From assembly GCF_900163815.1 (NCBI RefSeq), contig NZ_FUKO01000013.1, positions 1 through 34,244 on the forward strand: a stretch of 34,244 bases of DNA, given 5' to 3'. Under the pieces are notes generated by a model, which saw nothing but the letters and a program-made list of their open reading frames with translations, was not told the DNA's origin and did no database searches. Of the stretch, positions 7,905-14,223 are shown in pieces. The position numbers and the translations under genes are program-made. Every line of letters begins with the position of its first letter. Within the stretch, counting starts at the first letter, position 1. The DNA comes from Microbacterium esteraromaticum. Its GTDB lineage: Bacteria; Actinomycetota; Actinomycetes; Actinomycetales; Microbacteriaceae.

Positions 7905-8363
7905 ATGAACAAAGAGCTGACAGCCGGCGGAGTCGGCACCATTGGACTTCTGCTGTTACTTACAGGGTGTGCGTCGTCTGAGCCGGCCCTCGGTTCGCTC
8001 GAGTCGGGACTCGAGGTCAGCGGGAACACTGCAACGCTCACGATCTCCGAGGCGGTGACGGTTGAGGCAGACTCGGGCGAGTTTGTCTTGGCCTGCCCGT
8101 ATGCCACAGTGGATAGCCTCGATGGGGCGTTCGGTGACGGGTGGGAAAGCAACAGCGACGCCAAGCGACTGCCCGGGTTGGACGAGGGAGAGTATTCACT
8201 CTTGGCACTCGTCGGCGGCGAGGTCGAAGTTATAGGAGTGTATCCACGCAGCCCGATCGATCTTTGCGCTGCTAGCGGTGACGCAACTACAGGGGCAGTG
8301 TTTCAGTCAAGCGAGGCACTCCAGCTCACTCGAGAGGCAGACATCTGGCGCTTGTCGACTTGA
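7905..8363 (+). CDS. Small lipoprotein of unknown function
   Basis: 152 aa. The ATG at 7905 follows GAGGACGG at a suitable distance. Residues 1-22 are a lipoprotein signal ending L-L-T-G-C, so the mature protein should be lipid-anchored at its Cys. The mature part is acidic and Ser/Gly rich, with two further Cys residues that could pair. No family is recognised. It follows the secreted DUF6973-like gene on the same strand and could be its surface-located partner, though the hairpin at 7821-7853 may separate their transcripts. Confidence 0.7.
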   Translation: MNKELTAGGVGTIGLLLLLTGCASSEPALGSLESGLEVSGNTATLTISEAVTVEADSGEFVLACPYATVDSLDGAFGDGWESNSDAKRLPGLDEGEYSLLALVGGEVEVIGVYPRSPIDLCAASGDATTGAVFQSSEALQLTREADIWRLST

Positions 8364-8642
8364 CGTTGCTCCTGGCGCTCGACGATCTAATTCGTGTGCG
8401 CGCCGCTCGGATCGCACGGGCATATCGACGTCGTTGAGAGGACGGCGGTCACGAATGCTCCACCAAGAGGGACTGGCCTAGTCGCCGGATCCACCTCAGG
8501 GTGCCCGCTGGGCAGCGAGTGGACTCGCGCCACCCGGGAGCCGTCAATACGCACAACAGATACCTCTCCTCTGACGATCTACGCCGCGAGAACCATGACA
8601 TCTAGCGGTGCGATTCACACCGCCACCCACTCCCCCGGCCCG
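8364..8642. other. Intergenic segment with only a weak reverse ORF
   Basis: Between the lipoprotein and repeat A there is no well-supported gene. The one candidate is a 55-aa minus-strand frame (8387-8554), listed separately. No strong hairpin was found. Confidence 0.35.
8387..8554 (-). CDS. Tentative short ORF, possibly a gene fragment
   Basis: A 55-aa frame with a GTG start at 8554, preceded on the minus strand by a GAGGAGAGG ribosome-site-like run, and converging on the lipoprotein gene. The product has no signal peptide, membrane segment or known motif. It may be the tail of a decayed gene or chance. Low confidence. Confidence 0.2.
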   Translation of the reverse strand: MRIDGSRVARVHSLPSGHPEVDPATRPVPLGGAFVTAVLSTTSICPCDPSGAHTN

Positions 8643-8686
8643 GTGTCTCATGTGGTTTGTCGCGAAACCCTAGGGTTATGAGACAG
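8643..8686 (+). repeat. GTCTC-box cassette-like repeat, copy A
   Basis: A 44-bp copy: box 1 GTGTCTCATG, box 2 TGTCGCGAAAC, centre CCCTAGGG, inverted box 3 GTTATGAGACAG. The centre is CCCTAGGG here instead of CCCATGGG, and both are self-complementary. Box 1 (CTCAT) still pairs with box 3 (ATGAG). It begins the run of repeats A-D. Confidence 0.65.
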
Positions 8687-8768
8687 TGAATCCTTGGCGA
8701 GGTCATCACTTCGTCGATGCACCGAAACTGTCAGATCGAAAGGCCGCGAGAGGGGGCTGGGAGGCTCC

Positions 8769-8876
8769 ATGACGACATTGAGTGCGGTGGTCGATATCGC
8801 TCTGGTTGGCGTCGAGGCGCGGATGACGGCAACGATTCTCCGGTCGGCAGTTCGTCGGGCGGGCAGTCGCCGGTAG
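8769..8876 (+). CDS. Tentative 35-aa ORF
   Basis: An ATG at 8769 follows GGGAGG by four bases and opens a 35-aa frame that ends nine bases before the next gene. The peptide is Ala/Arg rich and has no recognisable motif. It could be a leader peptide of the membrane gene at 8886 or chance. Confidence 0.2.
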   Translation: MTTLSAVVDIALVGVEARMTATILRSAVRRAGSRR

Positions 8877-8885
8877 CGTGGAGTC

Positions 8886-9518
8886 ATGCACGGGCGCAGA
8901 CTTTCATGGTTGGTGGGTGGCATCGGACTTATCGCTTGCGGTGTCGTTGGCGTCATCCGTAGCTCGGTTCTAGGAGTGTCCGGGGCGAATACCGTCCTTA
9001 CGCTTCTAGCTGACGTGCTCTGGGCTGGTGCGATCCTCGTTCTGGCCGTCGGCTTGAGCCGCGAGGGCAGTGTCGTCGCGCGCAAGCCTCTGGGGATAGT
9101 GGCCTCGGCCGCCGTGGCCTTGTGGCCCTTGACAGACACTCTCGTTAATCTGTTCGCTGGCCCCGACAATCTCGAGCAGGCTGACGCCTGGGTGTTCTGG
9201 GAATACCTATCGATGGTGCTGCCGCTGATGGTCGGGTTGATCGCGGCAATGCAAGTAGCTCGCGCCCACGTAGTGCCAGCTCCATGGTGCTGGGCACCGC
9301 TCTGGGTACTCGGTGCCCAGACAGTGGCGTGGATCCTGCCACAGCTGATCGGCGTCGCCTCGCCGACTGTCTTTATGGAGATGTCTGGCGTTATCGCCGC
9401 ACTCGGAACCCTCAGCTTCCTGACCGCGACCCTGGGGCTCGGCATCCTGGCGATCCTGCTTTCCAACCGCTCACGAGCAGGAACAGTACCCGTCTTCCAG
9501 TCCTCGACACCCGATTAA
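8886..9518 (+). CDS. Membrane protein of unknown function (cassette 1)
   Basis: 210 aa and almost entirely hydrophobic, with about six transmembrane segments near residues 8-28, 36-58, 67-87, 97-120, 132-152 and 160-186. No family is recognised. The ATG at 8886 has no clear ribosome site; a TAGCGT box five bases before it suggests a leaderless transcript. It lies between repeats A and B, and its stop is 26 bases before repeat B. Two neighbouring units share this layout. Confidence 0.65.
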   Translation: MHGRRLSWLVGGIGLIACGVVGVIRSSVLGVSGANTVLTLLADVLWAGAILVLAVGLSREGSVVARKPLGIVASAAVALWPLTDTLVNLFAGPDNLEQADAWVFWEYLSMVLPLMVGLIAAMQVARAHVVPAPWCWAPLWVLGAQTVAWILPQLIGVASPTVFMEMSGVIAALGTLSFLTATLGLGILAILLSNRSRAGTVPVFQSSTPD

Positions 9519-9544
9519 CCGCATCAGGATCGCAAGGAATACGG

Positions 9545-9590
9545 GCGTCTCGTAACCTCGGTGTCTCGTAACCCATGCGTTACGACGCAA
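9545..9590 (+). repeat. GTCTC-box cassette-like repeat, copy B
   Basis: A 46-bp copy: GCGTCTCGTAAC, CTCG, GTGTCTCGTAAC, CCATGC, GTTACGACGCAA. Box 1 has changed to GCGTC and box 3 carries the complementary GACGC, a compensatory change. It begins 26 bases after the stop of the preceding gene. Confidence 0.75.
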
Positions 9591-9607
9591 TCGTCCTTGG
9601 CTACTCT
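9580..9607 (+). promoter_or_regulatory. Promoter partly inside repeat B
   Basis: TTACGA at 9580-9585 (within the third box of repeat B) and TACTCT at 9602-9607 are 16 bases apart, and the latter ends six bases before the ATG at 9614. This fits a leaderless transcript whose -35 element is supplied by the repeat. Confidence 0.4.
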
Positions 9608-9613
9608 TGCAGC

Positions 9614-10234
9614 ATGGACCATGAGCACGATGCATTTGCGCAGTCGGGGTGGGCAAAGTTCGCTAGGGATTTCATCCCGGCGACGCATAGGGGGCTACCA
9701 ATGTTGCGCCTGTATCTCCCGTTTCGAGATCCGGCCCTTGAGCAAGGTCGGGACGTAGTGCGATGGTCACAGTATGTCGATGTCGAGGAGGAGCCCGCGT
9801 CGCTGAATTGGTTCGAAGCTACTGGGGCGATAGCTGATGAGCAGCCCTCAGTACGAGGGCTTGTCTCCTGCATGGGAGAACTGGACGATTCGACGGTTGA
9901 CGCGCTCCGTGACGGGATCGGGGATATCGCACTCCGGTGCCTCCGATGGGTCGGTTATGGTGAAACCCCGGACAACGCCGCCACAACGCGCGTGTTCGGT
10001 GAGGAGTACTTCGAGGCCGATCTAGGACCTGAGGATGTGGGGCCTGGACGACGAGTCCCGGAGTTTGCGTGGGATGCGGAAGGCCGGCTCGCTTGGGGCG
10101 GCCGGCTCTATCCCGATTCATTGATCGTTGCCGCCGAGTTACCCATCTTCAGGCAACTAAGAAATGACCCACGTATTGATAGCGTCTCGGTCAGACCTGA
10201 TCGAGACGTCCTTCCCGGTAGCGCAGGCGACTGA
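9614..10234 (+). CDS. Soluble protein of unknown function (cassette 2)
   Basis: 206 aa, acidic, with no signal peptide or membrane span and no motif I recognise. An in-frame ATG at 9575 lies inside repeat B and is unlikely to be the start. The ATG at 9614 is preferred because a -10-like box sits six bases upstream, as for a leaderless mRNA. There is no Shine-Dalgarno sequence at either. The stop is 27 bases before repeat C. It is flanked on both sides by the same-orientation repeat, like a mobile gene cassette. Confidence 0.65.
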   Translation: MDHEHDAFAQSGWAKFARDFIPATHRGLPMLRLYLPFRDPALEQGRDVVRWSQYVDVEEEPASLNWFEATGAIADEQPSVRGLVSCMGELDDSTVDALRDGIGDIALRCLRWVGYGETPDNAATTRVFGEEYFEADLGPEDVGPGRRVPEFAWDAEGRLAWGGRLYPDSLIVAAELPIFRQLRNDPRIDSVSVRPDRDVLPGSAGD

Positions 10235-10261
10235 CGCAATCGCAAACCCGGACGGGCACGT

Positions 10262-10307
10262 GTGTCTCGTAACCTCGGTGTTTCACAACCCATGGGGTGT
10301 GACACAG
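10262..10307 (+). repeat. GTCTC-box cassette-like repeat, copy C
   Basis: A 46-bp copy: GTGTCTCGTAAC, CTCG, GTGTTTCACAAC, CCATGG, GGTGTGACACAG. Box 2 has TCACA and box 3 has TGTGA, so the pairing is kept although both differ from the consensus (TCGTA/TACGA). It starts 27 bases after a stop codon. Confidence 0.75.
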
Positions 10308-10358
10308 CAGATACCGAGGCTGTCGGAGTATCTCAGGGAGCGCGGCCATACTGGCCCC

Positions 10359-10910
10359 ATGAGATTGGTGATGCGTGCAGCCCTGGCCTTGGCCGCGTTG
10401 GGTGTCATCGCATCAGTATCGGGGTGCTCAAGTGCGTCAGATCCTGTCGAGCCTGCCATGTCGCGTCAACTGGACGCCGCAGAAAGTGTCGTCTACAGCG
10501 TCATGACTGACCCCACTACGAGCGCACCGACGCCCGAAGCGCTCCTAGACCGACTGTCCGCTGCCGCCATCCTCTGGGACGCAGAGGAAGATGCGCCCTC
10601 CTTCTCCGAGGATGAGGGCACGCCGGTCCTTTACAACTATCAAATGGACGCTGGCGACAAAGATGGAGCCTTCGATCTATTTGTCGCGTCCGGGATCGAC
10701 AAGCATCATTCGATACCGGGATGGTTCGATTCCAGGCCGATTCGGGTCTACACCTGTTATCGGATCGAGGTTTCTTTTGAGGCGGGAACTCTTTCCGACT
10801 TCCGTCGGAGTCATGATTACGGTGAGGATCAACTTACGTGCCCCCCGAAACTCGTGAGCGCGCTCGGCGATGGTGCCCAGTATCGAGAGCCCTGGATATT
10901 CGACGGGTAA
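10359..10910 (+). CDS. Lipoprotein of unknown function (cassette 3)
   Basis: 183 aa. The ATG at 10359 is preceded by CATACT at 10347-10352, so the transcript is probably leaderless; longer in-frame starts would run through repeat C and are disfavoured. Residues 1-23 form a lipoprotein signal ending V-S-G-C. The mature part is acidic and has two later Cys residues. No family is recognised. The stop is 26 bases before repeat D. It is a second lipoprotein in the accessory region and has no visible similarity to the one at 7905. Confidence 0.65.
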   Translation: MRLVMRAALALAALGVIASVSGCSSASDPVEPAMSRQLDAAESVVYSVMTDPTTSAPTPEALLDRLSAAAILWDAEEDAPSFSEDEGTPVLYNYQMDAGDKDGAFDLFVASGIDKHHSIPGWFDSRPIRVYTCYRIEVSFEAGTLSDFRRSHDYGEDQLTCPPKLVSALGDGAQYREPWIFDG

Positions 10911-10936
10911 CGGACGCTCTGAGCGCAGCCTGCCAA

Positions 10937-10982
10937 GTGTCTCGTAACTCCGGTGTCTCCTAACCCATGGGATACGAGACAG
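10937..10982 (+). repeat. GTCTC-box cassette-like repeat, copy D
   Basis: A 46-bp copy: GTGTCTCGTAAC, TCCG, GTGTCTCCTAAC, CCATGG, GATACGAGACAG. Box 1 (CTCGTA) pairs with box 3 (TACGAG) better than box 2 does. It starts 26 bases after a stop codon and lies 35 bases inside the right end repeats. Confidence 0.75.
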
Positions 10983-11017
10983 TCGCCCCACCTCGCGCGA
11001 TCGGCTGACGCACACGA

Positions 11018-11064
11018 GTGTTGAGGACTTCGGACAGAAGTGCCGATGACTTCGGACATTGACA
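11018..11064 (-). repeat. Right outer transposon end, two 19-bp repeats
   Basis: This is the inverted counterpart of 73-119. On the minus strand the 25-mer at 11040-11064 starts TGTCA and contains TGTCCGAAGTCATCGGCAC. The second 19-mer (TGTCCGAAGTCCTCAACAC) is at 11018-11036. It differs from the left end at only a few positions. Confidence 0.7.
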
Positions 11065-11091
11065 CCTGTTGGGAGGACCGCGGTCCCGGCG

Positions 11092-11157
11092 AGTCTCATA
11101 TCTATGTCTCGCAACCTGCCGGCTAACTCGAGGTACTCACCCATAGTTACGAGACAG
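11092..11157 (+). repeat. GTCTC-box repeat, copy F (interrupted)
   Basis: Boxes AGTCTCATA, ATGTCTCGCAAC and the inverted GTTACGAGACAG are present, but about 24 extra bases, including CTCGAG, separate box 2 from box 3. It lies 27 bases outside the right end, mirroring copy G outside the left end. Confidence 0.5.
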
Positions 11158-11176
11158 CCGAAAATGATCGTTTCGG
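11158..11176 (-). terminator. Short hairpin downstream of the DUF222 gene
   Basis: CCGAAA and TTTCGG form a six-base stem with a seven-base loop, about 32 bases past the end of the minus-strand DUF222/HNH gene. There is no T-run, so termination is only possible. Confidence 0.3.
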
Positions 11177-11207
11177 CGGGAACAGTCTGGTGCGCGGCCC
11201 GACCCAC

Positions 11208-12794
11208 TCAGAACGGCGCAACCGCTCCCGACAATGTCTCCCACCGCACCGGCGTCGCTCTGCTGCTGGATGCGGATTCAGAATCGGGTTCTGACGGCTC
11301 GGACGGCACGAACATCACTCGCAGCGGTGGCGAATCGCGGTAGGTGCGCCCCAGCGGGCTGGTCCACTCGAGCGACCAGTCGGGGAGCTGTCTTGCGTTC
11401 CAGCGGTGCTCCTCTGGAATATCCGGATGCTTCAACACATGATGCGACTTGCAGAGGTGCGCGAGGTTGGTGATGCAGGTCGGGCCACCCTTCGCATAGT
11501 CGTGCGTGTGATCGATCTCGCAGCGGTGAACAGGCATACGGCAGCCGGGGAAACGGCAGTGCTGGTCTCTTGCCATCAGGAACCGGGACATGCCGGCGGT
11601 GGGGGAATAAGTATCGGTCCTTGTGACGAACCCCTTGGTGTCGAGGAATAGGCGGGTCCATCCACCGTTTCGTCCGGCCAGTGCCCGCGCAACATCAGGG
11701 TCGAGTGTCCCGTTTCCGTCGAGTTGCGCGGGGTTGTCATCAAGCCCGGCAAGCGTGCTGGCGGCGACCGTGACCTGAATCCGTGCCGTGACATTCTCGA
11801 GTCCGTCGCCGAACACGTCGGACGGAGCAGCACTGAGGAGCAGATCGCTCAGCAGATCCGCGCGAACTTCATCGATCCCACGGGTGTCTGCGGGAATCTC
11901 AATCGGCTTCGGCCCGGCGGCGATGATGTCCTCCATCGCGTCTTCATACGCTGCAGCGACGACCGGGTCATCCAGCGGACCCGCCTCGGGAACCCACGAC
12001 CCGATAGCCGCCGGCTCACCAGAGAGGAACGGGTCGATCGTGTACGTGTCGTCGACGCCGAAGATCGCACGGCTGTCGTTGGTGCCGTCGGGCAGCGCTT
12101 CCGGAGCGTGCTCGAGGAACGTCGGCATGCGATCTTCGGGACTGTCTTTGATATGACGGCTCATGCGAGACAGCCGATCCATGATGGCGACGGCCTGATG
12201 GGTCGGCAGCAGAGCGACCAGAAAAGTCAGTTCGTCGTCATAAGGACGAGTGCTCACGTACTGATCCGCTCGCGCAGCCTTGTGGCGCTCCGTGACGGTC
12301 TGCGGCGCAAGCGCTGCAGCAAGCTCTCTGACGTGTGCCCGGGTGCGGGATGGCGCTTCGGTCTCTGCGAACTCCAGCGCCGCGGCTTCGAACAGGCGCA
12401 GCGTGTCGGGCTCGACGGCGCTTTCGTTCACCGCTTGAATGACGCGGTGCGAGGCGCGGAGGATCTCACGCACGTGCGCGGCAGTGACCGTGCCAGCGTC
12501 GAAGGACGCCTTCAGTGCGGGAAAAGACGTACGCAGCATGTCAGCATCCGTGAACGCGATCTCGATGCTGCCCTTCGCCATCCGACCCGCGGCCGAATAC
12601 TCGGCGACCATGGAACGTCGGATCGTCTCGCGATGCAGGGGAGCGTCGGCGACATCTGACGCCATCAACTCAGCCCGGCGAGCCAGAAGATCTGCCGACT
12701 TCGCCTCCCACACGGCGATCTGCCGACGCGCCTCGAGCCACTCGTCGAGCAGAGCGGCCTGCTCGGCAAGAGGGGAGATCGCGTCGTCGGCCAT
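11208..12794 (-). CDS. DUF222 / HNH endonuclease domain protein (13E12-type)
   Basis: 528 aa. The large N-terminal helical region is of the DUF222 type, common in multiple copies in actinobacteria. A C-terminal HNH nuclease motif follows: C-R-F-P-G-C, then C-E-I-D-H-T-H-D-Y, G-G-x-T, N-L-A-x-L-C-x-x-H-H. The paired Cys residues suggest a zinc site beside the catalytic His. The function of the family is unproven. The ATG at 12794 is preferred over an in-frame ATG six codons upstream because TATACT lies six bases before it (12801-12806), as in a leaderless gene. It is the first gene outside the right end. Confidence 0.9.
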   Translation of the reverse strand: MADDAISPLAEQAALLDEWLEARRQIAVWEAKSADLLARRAELMASDVADAPLHRETIRRSMVAEYSAAGRMAKGSIEIAFTDADMLRTSFPALKASFDAGTVTAAHVREILRASHRVIQAVNESAVEPDTLRLFEAAALEFAETEAPSRTRAHVRELAAALAPQTVTERHKAARADQYVSTRPYDDELTFLVALLPTHQAVAIMDRLSRMSRHIKDSPEDRMPTFLEHAPEALPDGTNDSRAIFGVDDTYTIDPFLSGEPAAIGSWVPEAGPLDDPVVAAAYEDAMEDIIAAGPKPIEIPADTRGIDEVRADLLSDLLLSAAPSDVFGDGLENVTARIQVTVAASTLAGLDDNPAQLDGNGTLDPDVARALAGRNGGWTRLFLDTKGFVTRTDTYSPTAGMSRFLMARDQHCRFPGCRMPVHRCEIDHTHDYAKGGPTCITNLAHLCKSHHVLKHPDIPEEHRWNARQLPDWSLEWTSPLGRTYRDSPPLRVMFVPSEPSEPDSESASSSRATPVRWETLSGAVAPF

Positions 12795-12887
12795 GCATCC
12801 AGTATAGAACATATCTACGAATGCGGGAAGAGGTGTGGAGAACTTTTCAGACGAAATCGGCGTTCGAATAGCGGCCCGAAAATGCGC

Positions 12888-13463
12888 TCATTCGCATGCC
12901 GCCCGCATAGCATCCAGCCACCGATCGGTCTCTCGCGGATGCCGCAGCCGCACGATCGCGAGATGAGGGAAGCGCCCTTCGTACCCGGGCATCAGTTCTC
13001 GCCAGCGACCCAGCGTTTGCGTCTGCCAGCGCAAGACGTTCTCCTCTGGCGCGGTCGTCATCGCCAGTCGCCAGAGGGTCGGCTCGCGGTTGCCGTTCCA
13101 CAGCTCCCGGCGCAGGATGCTGCGGCCCAGCGTTCTGCGCCACAGACGTGCGCGCACGACGCGGTCCGGATAGTCGAGCCACACCACGAGGTCAGCACGC
13201 GGGGGCAGAACGTCATTCACCCCTTTCGACGTGTACTGCCACTCGCTGACCCACGTATCCGAGGCGGCGAACGCACGAACGTCGTCGAGAAAGCCCGCTC
13301 GAGGCGTCCACCCGGGACCATGGTGCAGCGCATCCAGCTCATAGGTCGGCAGACTCAGCACCGCACCGACCCGTCGGGCGAACGTCGTCTTCCCTGACCC
13401 CGAGACGCCAGCAATGAGGATCCGCTGCGGTGCGAACGGCAGCGGGTCATCGGCGCTGAACAT
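12888..13463 (-). CDS. P-loop adenylate kinase-like / topology-modulation-type protein
   Basis: 191 aa with an N-terminal Walker A motif G-V-S-G-S-G-K-T (about 19-26). Nucleoside-kinase-like features follow: L-P-x-x-E-L-D-A-L-H-H-G-P-G-W, then W-L-D-Y-P-D and R-R-T-L-G-R. This matches the FlaR/DNA topology modulation-like branch of small P-loop kinases. The substrate is unknown. It is divergent from the DsbA-like gene at 13517. Confidence 0.8.
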   Translation of the reverse strand: MFSADDPLPFAPQRILIAGVSGSGKTTFARRVGAVLSLPTYELDALHHGPGWTPRAGFLDDVRAFAASDTWVSEWQYTSKGVNDVLPPRADLVVWLDYPDRVVRARLWRRTLGRSILRRELWNGNREPTLWRLAMTTAPEENVLRWQTQTLGRWRELMPGYEGRFPHLAIVRLRHPRETDRWLDAMRAACE

Positions 13464-13516
13464 CTGTTGATGCTAACAATGGAATACGCTCCAGCCTCCC
13501 GTGGTTGGCTGACAGT

Positions 13517-14200
13517 GTGAGCGAACCCATTTCAATCGATATCTGGTCCGACATCGCCTGCCCGTGGTGCTACATCGGCAAGCGAAACCTCGAGAAGGGC
13601 ATCGCGGCCGTCTCGGCGGATGCCGACGCGCCGCAGGTGTCAGTGACATTCCACTCCTACGAGCTGTCGCCAGACACGCCCCTGGATTACGAGGGCAATA
13701 GCGGCGACTACTTCATCGAGCACCGCGGCATGCCCCGCCCGCAGCTGGAGCAGATGCAGCAGCAGGTGGTCGCTGCAGCATCCGCCGCCGGACTCGAATA
13801 CGATCTCGACGCGCAGAAGCACGCGAATACGGCGCGCGCTCACGAACTGATCCATTTCGCGAAAGCGCAGAACCGTCAGGGAGAGATGAAGGAGCGCCTG
13901 ATGTCGGCGTACTTCTCTGAAGGACGCGGAATCGGCTCGATCGACGATCTGACCGAGTTGGCAGGCGAAGCCGGCCTCGATCGCGACGCCGCGCGGACCG
14001 CGATGGCGAGCGGGCAGTTCCGCGACGATGTCGCCGCAGACAAGGAACAGGCACGTGCCTACGGAATCACCGGCGTGCCGTTCTTCGTCATCAACGGTCA
14101 GTACGGCATCTCCGGCGCTCAGCCCCCGGAGGCGTTCGAGAACGTCCTCCGCGACCTGTGGGCCAAGCGCAATGAGGAGACCACTGCAGCAGCTGAATGA
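13517..14200 (+). CDS. DsbA family (FrnE-like) thiol oxidoreductase
   Basis: 227 aa, cytoplasmic (no signal peptide). The thioredoxin-fold active site C15-P-W-C18 is near the N-terminus, and the cis-proline loop (G-V-P-F-F-V-I) is near residue 190, as in FrnE/2-hydroxychromene-2-carboxylate isomerase-like DsbA proteins. It probably catalyses disulfide exchange or isomerisation in stress. The GTG at 13517 gives the usual family N-terminus; a TTG at 13505 is an alternative that adds four residues. Neither has a clear ribosome site. Confidence 0.88.
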   Translation: MSEPISIDIWSDIACPWCYIGKRNLEKGIAAVSADADAPQVSVTFHSYELSPDTPLDYEGNSGDYFIEHRGMPRPQLEQMQQQVVAAASAAGLEYDLDAQKHANTARAHELIHFAKAQNRQGEMKERLMSAYFSEGRGIGSIDDLTELAGEAGLDRDAARTAMASGQFRDDVAADKEQARAYGITGVPFFVINGQYGISGAQPPEAFENVLRDLWAKRNEETTAAAE

Positions 14201-14223
14201 TCAGTCGGCCGCGCCGCTCACGA

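Larger units (their letters stand above)
73..11064. mobile_element. Candidate Tn5053/Tn402-like composite element
   Basis: The interval is bounded by two inverted 25-bp ends (73-97 and 11040-11064), each with a second 19-bp repeat just inside (101-119 and 11018-11036). That is the end architecture of Tn5053/Tn402 elements. The interval holds tniABQ, tniR and several cargo genes. The 5-bp flanks (ACCAT and CCTGT) are not a target duplication, and similarity between the two ends extends outside TGTCA. Alternative extents are 73-6823 (classical order: end, cargo, tniR-Q-B-A, end) or the minimal module 1950-6823. The true boundary is therefore unresolved. Confidence 0.5.

Noticed and set aside
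8648..9466. 272-codon minus-strand frame opposite the membrane gene
   Set aside because: Low-complexity Arg/Thr/Pro-rich shadow that also runs through repeat A. The plus-strand frame encodes regular transmembrane segments.
9575..9613. Start of the soluble cassette gene at ATG 9575
   Set aside because: This ATG is the centre of the palindrome in repeat B. A -10-like box six bases before ATG 9614 favours the later start.
8643..10982. Class 1-type integron with attC sites
   Set aside because: There is no tyrosine recombinase (IntI) in the window, and the repeat boxes (TCGTAAC/GTTACGA) do not fit the attC core RYYYAAC/GTTRRRY.
9545..10982. Repeats B-D as simple rho-independent terminators
   Set aside because: They follow stop codons and can form hairpins, but there is no T-run. 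The extra direct box and the copies at the transposon ends, where no gene stops, are not explained by termination.
73..11064. Target-site duplications flanking the element
   Set aside because: The 5-bp flanks of all four ends (ACCAT, GGGAA, ACCCG, CCTGT) were compared in every pairing; none is an exact direct repeat.
8643..11157. CRISPR array
   Set aside because: The repeats are hundreds of bases apart with genes between them, there are no short uniform spacers, and no cas genes are present.
11724..12659. 311-codon plus-strand frame opposite the DUF222 gene
   Set aside because: Antisense shadow with Arg-rich composition and no motif.
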